Of a stretch of DNA of 38,190 nucleotides, positions 18,504-26,233 are shown in pieces (the stretch's first letter is position 1; each line of letters opens with the position of its first letter). Below the pieces are notes generated by a model. That model ran no database searches. It was given only the letters and a program-made list of their open reading frames with translations, and was not told where the DNA came from. The DNA is from Legionella sp. (GTDB lineage Bacteria; Pseudomonadota; Gammaproteobacteria; Legionellales; Legionellaceae). The DNA lies in assembly GCA_002786205.1 (NCBI GenBank), contig PEQM01000036.1, forward strand, positions 1 to 38,190. The letters are read 5' to 3'. Both the position numbers and the translations under genes were made by a program.

Positions 18504-19212
18504 AGATGAATTGGCTTTACAAGACGTTTTATCCACTGTTTTTGATACCCACCAAACTCATATCAATCAGCACATCGTATTTGGCTCAGGACAAATAAAA
18601 AAAACTTCTTTCAATATCCTTGGCACAACAGAACACACCAGTTTTGGCGTCAATGAGGCATTGGCAATGGCGCATCAGGTTTTAAATTGGGTACACCAAG
18701 ACAATAAAAATCCTATTATTCTGTTAACTGATGTTGCAGGACAGAAATTAAGCATGCGAGACGAATGGTTGGGCATGTATGCTTATTTTGCTCATTTATT
18801 AAAATGCTTGCAATTGGCTCGTTATAATGGAAATCGCCTCATTTCTCTGGTTTACAATCAAGCCATAGGGGGTAGTTTTATTGCTTTTGGCATGATGGCT
18901 GATCATATTTTTGCGCTCAAACAGGCCAAGCTGGCCGTCATGTGGCTAGAAGGGATGGCCAAAGTCACTAAAATTGATATGGAGTTACTGGCTCAATTAA
19001 GCCAATCCACGCCAGTCTTTGCCCCTGGCGTAGATAATTTTAAAAAACTAGGGGGCTTGCATAAAGTCCTCGCTTTAGAGGATGTGGCCAAGGCCCTATT
19101 GGACACCTTACAAGAACCTGAGTATCAGGTAGATGACAGAGCAAAATTAGGCAAACACTATGGTGGCCGAACCAAAGCTTATGACATCATTCAAAGTATA
19201 GAGCGGCTATGA
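18496..19212 (+). CDS. mdcE: malonate decarboxylase gamma subunit
   Basis: MdcE pairs with the MdcD domain to decarboxylate malonyl-S-ACP to acetyl-S-ACP. I start at the ATG at 18496 (MTKDELALQDVL), which has AAAGGAA 5 bases upstream, giving 238 residues. A longer reading from 18388 only reuses the previous gene. Family signatures: LLTDVAGQKLSMRDEWLGM, SLVYNQAIGGSFIAFGMMAD, AVMWLEGMAKVTKI and PVFAPGVDNF. The 8-base overlap with the upstream gene and the ATGA overlap with mdcG show coupled translation. Confidence 0.93.
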   Translation: MTKDELALQDVLSTVFDTHQTHINQHIVFGSGQIKKTSFNILGTTEHTSFGVNEALAMAHQVLNWVHQDNKNPIILLTDVAGQKLSMRDEWLGMYAYFAHLLKCLQLARYNGNRLISLVYNQAIGGSFIAFGMMADHIFALKQAKLAVMWLEGMAKVTKIDMELLAQLSQSTPVFAPGVDNFKKLGGLHKVLALEDVAKALLDTLQEPEYQVDDRAKLGKHYGGRTKAYDIIQSIERL

Positions 19213-19835
19213 ATCACCTTCGACACACCTTATGTTATCTAACCCGCAATGCCTATCCAATCACCAGCATGTCAGCAAAAGCAATGCATTTGTTTGCTCA
19301 TTGGCTTGACGAAGAACTGCCCTTTATTTACCCAAGGCAGCCATCCGCTTTGCCTTTAGATGTGGTTCAGCTTGCCATTCCGTCGTTTGATCCCCAAACC
19401 CAAACCAAACACCGTACAGCCTATTTAGTGTCCCAACACCATATAACACACACCCAAAACTTACCTACTTTAGATATTATTTTTCCTCAATTAAAACATC
19501 ACGATGCGACATCCATTGGTATTTATGGCTCTTATTGTTGGCAGTATTTAACCAAAAAAAACTACGTGCAAGCAGACTCCGATCTCGATTTGCTCTTCAG
19601 GTATGATCACCGCTCTTTATTTTCTTTAAAAACATTACATCAGGAATTGTCTCATCGTCTTGGAAAAACCATCGATGGAGAAATTCGGTTCCCTCATTGG
19701 GGTGATTGTTCCTGGCCAGAATTGATTGCAGAAAAAGCGAATGATCAAATTTTATTAAAAACATCAAGCCATGTTGGCTTGATCTCAAGAACAGAGCTCT
19801 ATCATGCCTTTCCAACACTCCTTCACTCACCCTAA
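19209..19835 (+). CDS. mdcG: malonate decarboxylase holo-ACP synthase (phosphoribosyl-dephospho-CoA transferase)
   Basis: MdcG transfers the triphosphoribosyl-dephospho-CoA precursor onto the serine of the carrier domain. The 208-residue protein has the nucleotidyltransferase-type motif GSYCWQYLT (107-115) followed by SDLDLLF (D125, D127), the metal-binding aspartates. GEIRFPHWGDCSWPELI is also typical. In this genome its acceptor would be the MdcC domain of the fused protein. The start overlaps mdcE (ATGA) and the end overlaps mdcB by 32 bases. Confidence 0.9.
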   Translation: MNHLRHTLCYLTRNAYPITSMSAKAMHLFAHWLDEELPFIYPRQPSALPLDVVQLAIPSFDPQTQTKHRTAYLVSQHHITHTQNLPTLDIIFPQLKHHDATSIGIYGSYCWQYLTKKNYVQADSDLDLLFRYDHRSLFSLKTLHQELSHRLGKTIDGEIRFPHWGDCSWPELIAEKANDQILLKTSSHVGLISRTELYHAFPTLLHSP

Positions 19836-20643
19836 AGCCATAGCTCATTTTTATGCGAAAATAGCGGTCCGTGCCTTGTATGATGAACTGGCTTTATACC
19901 CTAAACCAGGCTTGGTCAGTTTTATTGATAATGGCGCTCATAATGACATGGATGCCTCTTTATTTCATCGTAGCTTATTTGGGCTTAGGCATTATTTTAG
20001 GGCAGTCGGTTTAGGGACATTATCCGGTTATAAACCAGCTCAGCTGGTACAACTGGGAATTCAGGCAGAACAAACCATGTATCAGATCACGCAAGGCGTC
20101 AATACCCATAAAGGCGCTATTTTCGCTCTAGGTATCCTGTGCGCCAGCTGTTGTAAATTAAGCAGTCAAAAACGAAGCTTCTCACTGCAAGAACTACATC
20201 ATTTAATCATGGAAGACTGGGCATTTTACTTACAAAACCACCACTCCAATCCTCATACCCATGGCGCGTGGGTCAAGCAAAAATATGCTGTAGCCGATGC
20301 AAAACAATGGGCTATTGAAGGCTATCGCCATGTTTTTTTCTTATACGAAGAATTGGCTTTTATGCAAGCGGATAAAGTGCTTTTAGGATTGTGGACTTAT
20401 CAGCGTTTACTGCTTGTTTTGGATGATATTAATATCTTATACCGCACAGGACTCACCGGGCTTCATTTTGCACGCGAACAAATAAAAAAACTACCCTGGG
20501 GCTCCTCAAAAGAACAGCTAATCGAAGAAGCCATCTCTATCCATCTTTTATTTTCAAAAAAAAATATCAGTCCTGGCGGAGTAGCTGACATGATCAGTTT
20601 TATGTATTTTCTTCGTCATTTATTTCACAAGGATTTCTCATGA
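19804..20643 (+). CDS. mdcB: triphosphoribosyl-dephospho-CoA synthase
   Basis: MdcB (CitG family) makes 2'-(5''-triphosphoribosyl)-3'-dephospho-CoA from ATP and dephospho-CoA. The 279-residue protein shows YPKPGLVSFIDNGAHNDMD (about 31-49), the family's most conserved block. GVNTHKGAIFALG and the C-terminal SPGGVADMISFMYFL follow. The ATG at 19804 lies inside the end of mdcG, in a different frame; the conserved N-terminal region requires a start near here. Its stop overlaps the mdcH start (ATGA). Confidence 0.9.
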   Translation: MPFQHSFTHPKAIAHFYAKIAVRALYDELALYPKPGLVSFIDNGAHNDMDASLFHRSLFGLRHYFRAVGLGTLSGYKPAQLVQLGIQAEQTMYQITQGVNTHKGAIFALGILCASCCKLSSQKRSFSLQELHHLIMEDWAFYLQNHHSNPHTHGAWVKQKYAVADAKQWAIEGYRHVFFLYEELAFMQADKVLLGLWTYQRLLLVLDDINILYRTGLTGLHFAREQIKKLPWGSSKEQLIEEAISIHLLFSKKNISPGGVADMISFMYFLRHLFHKDFS

Positions 20644-21548
20644 AAGTTTTATGCCTTTTCTCTGGACAAGGCTATCAAGACCCTGCTCTTTTTTCTCTGT
20701 TTGATGACAAGCCTTCTCATCCATTGATCGCATCCTGGTCAAGTTTATTAGGCACTGATTTACAACAACAGCCTCTAGCACTTAAAGATTACCATACAGC
20801 GCCTTTGTTTATAGGAGCCTATCAATGGTGTCTTTTTCATTTGATAGCACCCTTACTTGCTAGCCAATCCATCGATTTGGCAGGATATAGTTTGGGGGAG
20901 GTGATTGCTTTTTTAGTCAGTTGTCACGCCACAACACAAGATACTTTTCAGGTATTACAAGCGCGAACCCAATTAATGGCGTCCATGATAAAAAAAGACG
21001 AATACTATGATTTACTCTCTATTACAGGCACACCCTTACCTAATGAAATAAAACAGCAATGTGATCAACATCAGTGCTTTGTTGCCATTGAGCAATCTGA
21101 ACAGCATCTGATTGTCGGAGGAAAGCTATCTGATTTACAAGCATTGGTAGATGAACTGACGCCTTGTCACTTAAAAACAAAGTTTCTAGCTATTGGTTTA
21201 CCCTCTCATACCCCTTTTTATTCATCGCAAAAAGACCAACTGTACCCTTATCTTGCTGCTGTTGGCACCGACAGATTGCATTACCCCCTATGGAATCCTT
21301 TGTCACTAAAAAAAATCACATCCAAACAAGAAGAAGCACGACTTTTAGATAAAGAGCTCTATACGCCCCTGCCATGGCAAAAACTGAATCAGTTAATCAA
21401 GGAATACCACTATGATTTAATCATTGATCTAGGGCCGGGTAAGGTCATGAGCCATTTACTATCACCTATAGAAACCTCTCTCTGTTCTTTGTCGGATTAT
21501 AAAAGTACAAACGGATTATTAAATGGATTAAGAAGACTGCTGCAATAA
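20640..21548 (+). CDS. mdcH: malonate decarboxylase malonyl-CoA:ACP transacylase
   Basis: MdcH primes the cycle by loading a malonyl group from malonyl-CoA onto the carrier domain. The 302-residue FabD-fold protein has FSGQGYQDPALF at the N-terminus and the nucleophile motif AGYSLGE (S84; the second position is Tyr rather than the usual His). A catalytic histidine is likely in LPSHTPFYSS, and DLGPGKVMSHLL lies near the C-terminus. It is the last gene of the operon. A T-run follows the stop but without a clear hairpin. Confidence 0.9.
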   Translation: MKVLCLFSGQGYQDPALFSLFDDKPSHPLIASWSSLLGTDLQQQPLALKDYHTAPLFIGAYQWCLFHLIAPLLASQSIDLAGYSLGEVIAFLVSCHATTQDTFQVLQARTQLMASMIKKDEYYDLLSITGTPLPNEIKQQCDQHQCFVAIEQSEQHLIVGGKLSDLQALVDELTPCHLKTKFLAIGLPSHTPFYSSQKDQLYPYLAAVGTDRLHYPLWNPLSLKKITSKQEEARLLDKELYTPLPWQKLNQLIKEYHYDLIIDLGPGKVMSHLLSPIETSLCSLSDYKSTNGLLNGLRRLLQ

Positions 21549-21688
21549 TTTTTTTCCTAATAAATGCATCAAGTTAATCATTGAGAATTGCCAGCAGCTG
21601 CCTATATCCGTTACACTAAAACGAAGCGGGCATTCCATGCTAAAAAAAAGGGTAGACAACTCTAATAAACCAAGGGATTTGACACACC

Positions 21689-22774
21689 ATGAACACTAAA
21701 AATAAATGCCTGACTGTACTACTATGTATTTTTTGTTCATTTTCTTCTTTTGCCACACTTACTGAAAAAGACCTACTCAAAAAAATTCGCGCCATTGAAC
21801 AACAAAATCATACTACATTAGGCATCACAGCCATCCACATAGAACACAATAAAAAAATTGCTCACAATAGCGCACAACGCTTTTTTATGGCCAGTACGAT
21901 TAAAGTACCCATTGCCATTGCACTGCTGCACCGTGTTGACCAAAAAAAAGAAGCATTGAACCGAGTGATTAAAATGGATACCAAAAATTCGGTTCCAGGC
22001 TCAGGTAACCTACACTATGTTTTCGAGAAAAAAACACTCAACATGAGTTTGCAACAAATTTTAAAACACATGCTGGTTCATAGCGACAACAGCGCTAGCG
22101 ATACGGTATTAAAAGCGGTCAATGGTCCTCAATATGTTACCCAATATATGTATGCACTAGGTTTTAAAAACATGGTCATTAGCCGTTCTATATTAGAAAT
22201 GCTTTTAGATACCAACCATGTGGATCATGCCTTATTAAAACAACACCGACCTGTCTTTTCCTGGCAAAAAATCTTTAACAGTGTCCCTCTTAGCCAAAAA
22301 GCAGCCTCATGGCAAAAATTTCAAAAAGACTATCGAGACACAACCACGCCCGATGAAATGGCCAGATTGCTCGTAAAACTACAAAAACAACAAATACTTT
22401 CTGCATCAAGTACTCAATTAATTATGAGTATTATGGAACAATGTCGAACCGGAAGAAGTCGAATTAAAGGCTTGTTGCCAAGCTATGTAAAGGTTGCACA
22501 TAAAACAGGAACCTGGTCTATAGATGAGCCCGGTTATATCCGCTATGCGGGTGCGAAAAACTTATATCGCTTTGCTAGTGATGTAGGGGTCATTACCCTT
22601 CCTAATAACAAAGGACATGTCGCTATAGCAGTCTATGTGAAATCCCAATCAGCCAGTGACTACCCCCGCAGTCGCTCTATCGCCCTGGCTAGTCGCGCTA
22701 TTTACGATTACTTTATGCAACATCCTCAAGTAGCACAGCAAAAAAAGAGCAACCGGCGTCATGCCAAAGCGTAG
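21689..22774 (+). CDS. class A beta-lactamase-fold serine hydrolase, atypical
   Basis: This exported protein (signal peptide about residues 1-22) has the serine beta-lactamase motifs in class A order. STIK (69-72) has nucleophile Ser69. SDN is at 132-134. RDTTTP (216-221) and KTG (272-274) follow. Aligning from SDN, the position of the class A omega-loop glutamate (Ambler 166, within R-W-E-P-E-L-N) is occupied by isoleucine in RSILEML (166-172). A further 36 or so residues are inserted before RDTTTP. With 361 residues it is longer than typical enzymes (about 290). It may be a slow or non-lactamase hydrolase, or use another residue such as Glu170. The gene stands alone. Confidence 0.82.
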   Translation: MNTKNKCLTVLLCIFCSFSSFATLTEKDLLKKIRAIEQQNHTTLGITAIHIEHNKKIAHNSAQRFFMASTIKVPIAIALLHRVDQKKEALNRVIKMDTKNSVPGSGNLHYVFEKKTLNMSLQQILKHMLVHSDNSASDTVLKAVNGPQYVTQYMYALGFKNMVISRSILEMLLDTNHVDHALLKQHRPVFSWQKIFNSVPLSQKAASWQKFQKDYRDTTTPDEMARLLVKLQKQQILSASSTQLIMSIMEQCRTGRSRIKGLLPSYVKVAHKTGTWSIDEPGYIRYAGAKNLYRFASDVGVITLPNNKGHVAIAVYVKSQSASDYPRSRSIALASRAIYDYFMQHPQVAQQKKSNRRHAKA

Positions 22775-22940
22775 GAAACCGCTATATTCCTCGTCATGAT
22801 GGACTAGAATTATCCCTTTCTTATAGACACTGAATGCGTTAGGGGAAAAATCAGATTGGGGTGCAGGTTGATCAACAGAGCACACTTGCCCCATTCGCTA
22901 TTATTCAGCTACTATAGCCATTTAATTTGACTGTTTTGTT

Positions 22941-23867
22941 ATGAACGACTCTCGAAAGCGCCCCAAACTGATTTCTTGTATTATTCCTGTTTATAATGAA
23001 GAAGCCCTGATTGAATCTTTTATCCATGCACTAAAAACAACGCTTGCTAAAACCGGATATGCCTATGAGTTAGTCATTGTTGATGATGGCAGTCAAGACC
23101 ATACCGCTGAGATAATTCATCACCTCAAAGGACATGGCTTTATTCATTATCTGCGTTTTAGTCGTAACTTTGGCAAAGAACAGGCTATTAGTGCCGGACT
23201 CGATCATGCGCAAGGCGATGTAGTCATATTAATTGACAGTGACTTTCAGCATCCGCTTGAATTGATACCAACTTTCCTTCAATACTGGGAGCAAGGCTAT
23301 GAGATGGTCTATGCCACAAGAACCAATCGCCAGAACGAATCCATTATCAAAAGATATTGTGCTCAATTATTTTATCAATTAAATGGCAATAAGATACCGC
23401 CTCATGCAGGCGATTTTCGTTTATTAGATCGTAAAGTCGTCCAGGCACTGCGACAATTACCTGAACGTAGCCGCTTTATGAAAGGCTTGTATGGCTGGGT
23501 CGGATTCAGGCACATTGCCATTCCGTTTGAAGCGCCGGTCAGACACATCGGCCACTCACGCTGGAACTATGCGTCTTTATTTGAGTTGGCTCTGACTGGC
23601 ATTACCTCCTCTAGCATACTGCCCTTGCGTCTGATTGCTGTCGGTGGTTTATGCATGACGGTCTTGACCTTATTTTGCGGTATCATTTTGTATGGCTTTA
23701 GCAAAGCGACTTCAACAACAGCCATTGTCATCTGGTTTATCAGCTTATTAGGTGGGCTTAATTTTTTTGCCTTGGGGATCATAGGCGAATACATTGGGCG
23801 CATTCTTATAGAGAGCAAGCAGCGCCCAGTATACCTCATTGACCATGAAGCCAGTTTTAAAGAATAA
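22941..23867 (+). CDS. family 2 glycosyltransferase, polyprenyl-phosphate type (ArnC/FlmF2/DPM-like)
   Basis: The 308-residue protein has the GT-A fold: SCIIPVYNEE (12-21), IVDDGSQD (46-53) and the DxD motif in LIDSDFQHP (99-101). The amphipathic region is followed by two transmembrane helices (about 230-252 and 261-284). This layout is that of enzymes that put one sugar on undecaprenyl phosphate at the inner membrane. The sugar cannot be read from sequence. It meets the deacetylase gene tail to tail with an 11-base overlap of coding ends. There is no upstream partner. Confidence 0.85.
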   Translation: MNDSRKRPKLISCIIPVYNEEALIESFIHALKTTLAKTGYAYELVIVDDGSQDHTAEIIHHLKGHGFIHYLRFSRNFGKEQAISAGLDHAQGDVVILIDSDFQHPLELIPTFLQYWEQGYEMVYATRTNRQNESIIKRYCAQLFYQLNGNKIPPHAGDFRLLDRKVVQALRQLPERSRFMKGLYGWVGFRHIAIPFEAPVRHIGHSRWNYASLFELALTGITSSSILPLRLIAVGGLCMTVLTLFCGIILYGFSKATSTTAIVIWFISLLGGLNFFALGIIGEYIGRILIESKQRPVYLIDHEASFKE

Positions 23868-24645
23868 CATGATACTTTGCACAATCTTGCAATAATGCAT
23901 CACTGGAAAGATAGCTAAACTCTTTAAACCGAAGCGCTGCATGAGCGCAATCGTCTTTCGGATCGCCACCAGGATGACACATAATCAGGGTATTAGAAGA
24001 TGCTTTTTTTAACCACTGAACAAACAAAGTGCGATAATCACTGGCGGAAGAAAAGGTATACATGCCGGAGAAAGAGTGATTATGAGGGATGGCATGACGA
24101 ATTAAAAGACGTTGTAAGGCCTTGGCACCGCTGCGTGCTAATAAGAACGCTTTTATATCGTAATGATGAGCCTGTATCAAGGGCCAGGTAGAGCGAATAG
24201 ACACCTGATGCGCCCTTAAACACTCGTTATAAAGCGCAATAAGTAAAGAACGTAATACTGGAAATTGATGAATATGTTGGTGCCCATCAATGAAATCAGG
24301 CCAACGTCCTGTAATGTTAACAAAGCGCTCAAGCTGAGCTTCGAGTTCTTGTTTTATAAGGGTAACGGGCAACAGGCGCGCATGCGCTTTCAATGCGAGC
24401 GCAGCAAACCGAAAACAAGGTCTTTGCTCGGACAACAAAAAACCTTCGGTCAAATTCAAATGCAATCCCAATTGGACTTTATCAGCAGCAACTAATAATT
24501 GATCGGCATAGGCCTGAAAAGAAGGCATATTGACCAAACAGCTAACGGCTGAGAGCCGCTTTTTCTGAGCCAGCTCGATGATGCCGCTACAGACAGCTGG
24601 ACTTAAACCAAAGTCATCAGCACATAATAGTATTTTTTTTGACAT
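23857..24645 (-). CDS. YdjC/HpnK-family carbohydrate deacetylase
   Basis: I start at the ATG at 24645 (MSKKILLCADDFGLSPAV), giving 262 residues; the longer reading only reuses the end of the EamA gene. Metal-site motifs are CADDFG (D10, D11), LGLHLNLTEG (H62) and the block DFIDGHQHIHQFP (118-130). The YdjC superfamily removes acetyl groups from N-acetylated sugars. It includes HpnK (hopanoid head group) and, as I recall, NaxD of Francisella, which deacetylates an undecaprenyl-linked GalNAc. The start shares one base with the EamA stop (TGATG), so the two are translated together. The convergent glycosyltransferase is its likely pathway partner. Confidence 0.85.
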   Translation of the reverse strand: MSKKILLCADDFGLSPAVCSGIIELAQKKRLSAVSCLVNMPSFQAYADQLLVAADKVQLGLHLNLTEGFLLSEQRPCFRFAALALKAHARLLPVTLIKQELEAQLERFVNITGRWPDFIDGHQHIHQFPVLRSLLIALYNECLRAHQVSIRSTWPLIQAHHYDIKAFLLARSGAKALQRLLIRHAIPHNHSFSGMYTFSSASDYRTLFVQWLKKASSNTLIMCHPGGDPKDDCAHAALRFKEFSYLSSDALLQDCAKYHVIL

Positions 24646-25529
24646 CAAGCAGTCTCTGGCGCTTTCATGCGTAGCCAATGGGCACCAAAAATATTAATAC
24701 ACAAGCCACCGATAACAAACAAACAGGCAATCAGCTTCCATAACTGAAAGGACTCACCCAAAAACAATACAGAGCTCACTATACCCACCACAGGCACAAG
24801 TAAAGTAAAAGGCACCATCACACTGACAGGATATAAGCGTAATAACCAATTCCACACACCATAACCAATCCAGGTAGAGCCATAAACAATATACATTAAC
24901 GCACCAATGCCATGCCAGGACACTTTCTGGTAAGCGGATAGCCATTGCTCTGGTCCTTCTACCAACCAAGACAATATGAGCATGGGAATACAAATCATAA
25001 AACTACTCCAGGCTAACAGAGCAATCACACTGGCTGGCGGCATTTTCTTGGCCACCAGATTTCCCCATCCCCATGAAGCAGCGCCACACAAAACACATAA
25101 AAATCCAGGCAAAGACATGCTGTTATCGAAGTGTAAAGCGACTATCCCTATCCCCAAAAAAGACACCAGCGCCCCTAATATTTGCGAAAATTGCAAGGAC
25201 TCTTTAAACACCAGAGCGGCAAATAACATACTAAAAAAGACTTGTACTTGCATCAGCAAAGAAGCCATACCAGGCGTCATACCTACGCGCATGCCAACAA
25301 AAATAAATGAAAATTGCAAGGCAAACATAAATAAGCCATAAGAAAACAAGGCTTTTAGGGGAACTGCCGGACGTTTAATAAATAAAATAGCCGGAATACT
25401 CGCCAATAAAAAGCGCAAAGCACAGAGCAGCAAAGGCGCTATTTCATCCAGGGCAACTTTTACAAAAAGAAAATTAATTCCCCAAACGACAATAACGAGT
25501 AATATAGCAAAAAGATGGCGAGCAGGCAT
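24645..25529 (-). CDS. EamA/DMT-family membrane transporter
   Basis: The 294-residue hydrophobic protein has about ten transmembrane helices in two repeated EamA halves (about 1-145 and 150-290). Typical pieces are VVWGINFLFVKVAL near the N-terminus and SWGWGNLVAKK at the start of the second half. The substrate is not predictable; family members export amino acids and metabolites, and the related ArnE/F proteins flip undecaprenyl-linked aminoarabinose. Its direct coupling to a sugar deacetylase suggests a sugar-lipid substrate, which is inference. Confidence 0.8.
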   Translation of the reverse strand: MPARHLFAILLVIVVWGINFLFVKVALDEIAPLLLCALRFLLASIPAILFIKRPAVPLKALFSYGLFMFALQFSFIFVGMRVGMTPGMASLLMQVQVFFSMLFAALVFKESLQFSQILGALVSFLGIGIVALHFDNSMSLPGFLCVLCGAASWGWGNLVAKKMPPASVIALLAWSSFMICIPMLILSWLVEGPEQWLSAYQKVSWHGIGALMYIVYGSTWIGYGVWNWLLRLYPVSVMVPFTLLVPVVGIVSSVLFLGESFQLWKLIACLFVIGGLCINIFGAHWLRMKAPETA

Positions 25530-25550
25530 GATTATTTCAATAGGCTTTTA

Positions 25551-25571
25551 ATCTGCTCTATTTTAGCAGAT
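25551..25571. promoter_or_regulatory. 7-bp palindrome between divergent EamA and rdgB genes
   Basis: ATCTGCT (25551-25557) and AGCAGAT (25565-25571) form a perfect inverted repeat with the 7-base centre CTATTTT. It lies in the 107-base gap between divergently read genes. It could be an operator or a leader hairpin; no known consensus matches. Confidence 0.3.
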
Positions 25572-25636
25572 AATTTCATGTTAAACAAAAAAAATATGCA
25601 ATTACCCAAACAAAATGATCAATAACTAGACTGAAA

Positions 25637-26233
25637 ATGATGAATGAAATAATATTAGCAACTGGTAATCAAGGTAAAATTAAAGAGTTAAGTGCTTTAT
25701 TAGCGCCCATGACCTGCATTCCTCAAACCGAATTAGCGATTACTGAGGCAGAAGAAGCCGGACACAGTTTTATTGAAAATGCCTTGATTAAAGCGCGTCA
25801 CGCCAGCACGCACGGACAAAAGCCAGCATTGGCTGATGATTCCGGGCTGGTTGTTCCTGCCTTGCATGGTGAACCCGGTATTTACTCTGCACGTTTTGCA
25901 GGGCCTAAAGCCAAAGATAAAGACAATATCGATTTGCTGCTTAAAAAAATGACAGACATCCCTGCCACGGAACGTGCTGCTTATTTTTATTGTGCCATCG
26001 CCCTGGTTCGGCATGCTAACGATCCAACGCCATTTATCGCAACCGGACTTTTACGTGGCGTCATTGCCTTAGAAGCGACCGGAGAGCATGGTTTTGGCTA
26101 TGATCCCATCTTTTTTATACCAGAATATCAATGCACCGCAGCACAATTACCTGCTACCATAAAAAATACCATTAGCCATCGCGCTAAGGCACTGCAGCAA
26201 TTAAAAATAATGTTATCCCAAGCAGATGAATAA
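25637..26233 (+). CDS. rdgB: non-canonical purine NTP pyrophosphatase (dITP/XTP)
   Basis: RdgB (Ham1 family) hydrolyses dITP, ITP and XTP to keep deaminated purines out of DNA and RNA. The 198-residue length is typical. Motifs: [12 protein letters not shown] near the N-terminus, [39 protein letters not shown] and [10 protein letters not shown]. Two ATGs are adjacent; neither has a strong ribosome site. The end overlaps the next gene by 8 bases, which points to an operon of rdgB, TPR-methyltransferase and the desaturase-like gene. Confidence 0.94.
   Translation: MMNEIILATGNQGKIKELSALLAPMTCIPQTELAITEAEEAGHSFIENALIKARHASTHGQKPALADDSGLVVPALHGEPGIYSARFAGPKAKDKDNIDLLLKKMTDIPATERAAYFYCAIALVRHANDPTPFIATGLLRGVIALEATGEHGFGYDPIFFIPEYQCTAAQLPATIKNTISHRAKALQQLKIMLSQADE

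Noticed and set aside
22855-22895. Imperfect inverted repeat TGGGG/CCCCA after the beta-lactamase-like gene.
   Set aside because: The stem needs a bulge, the loop is long and no T-run follows, so I do not call a terminator.
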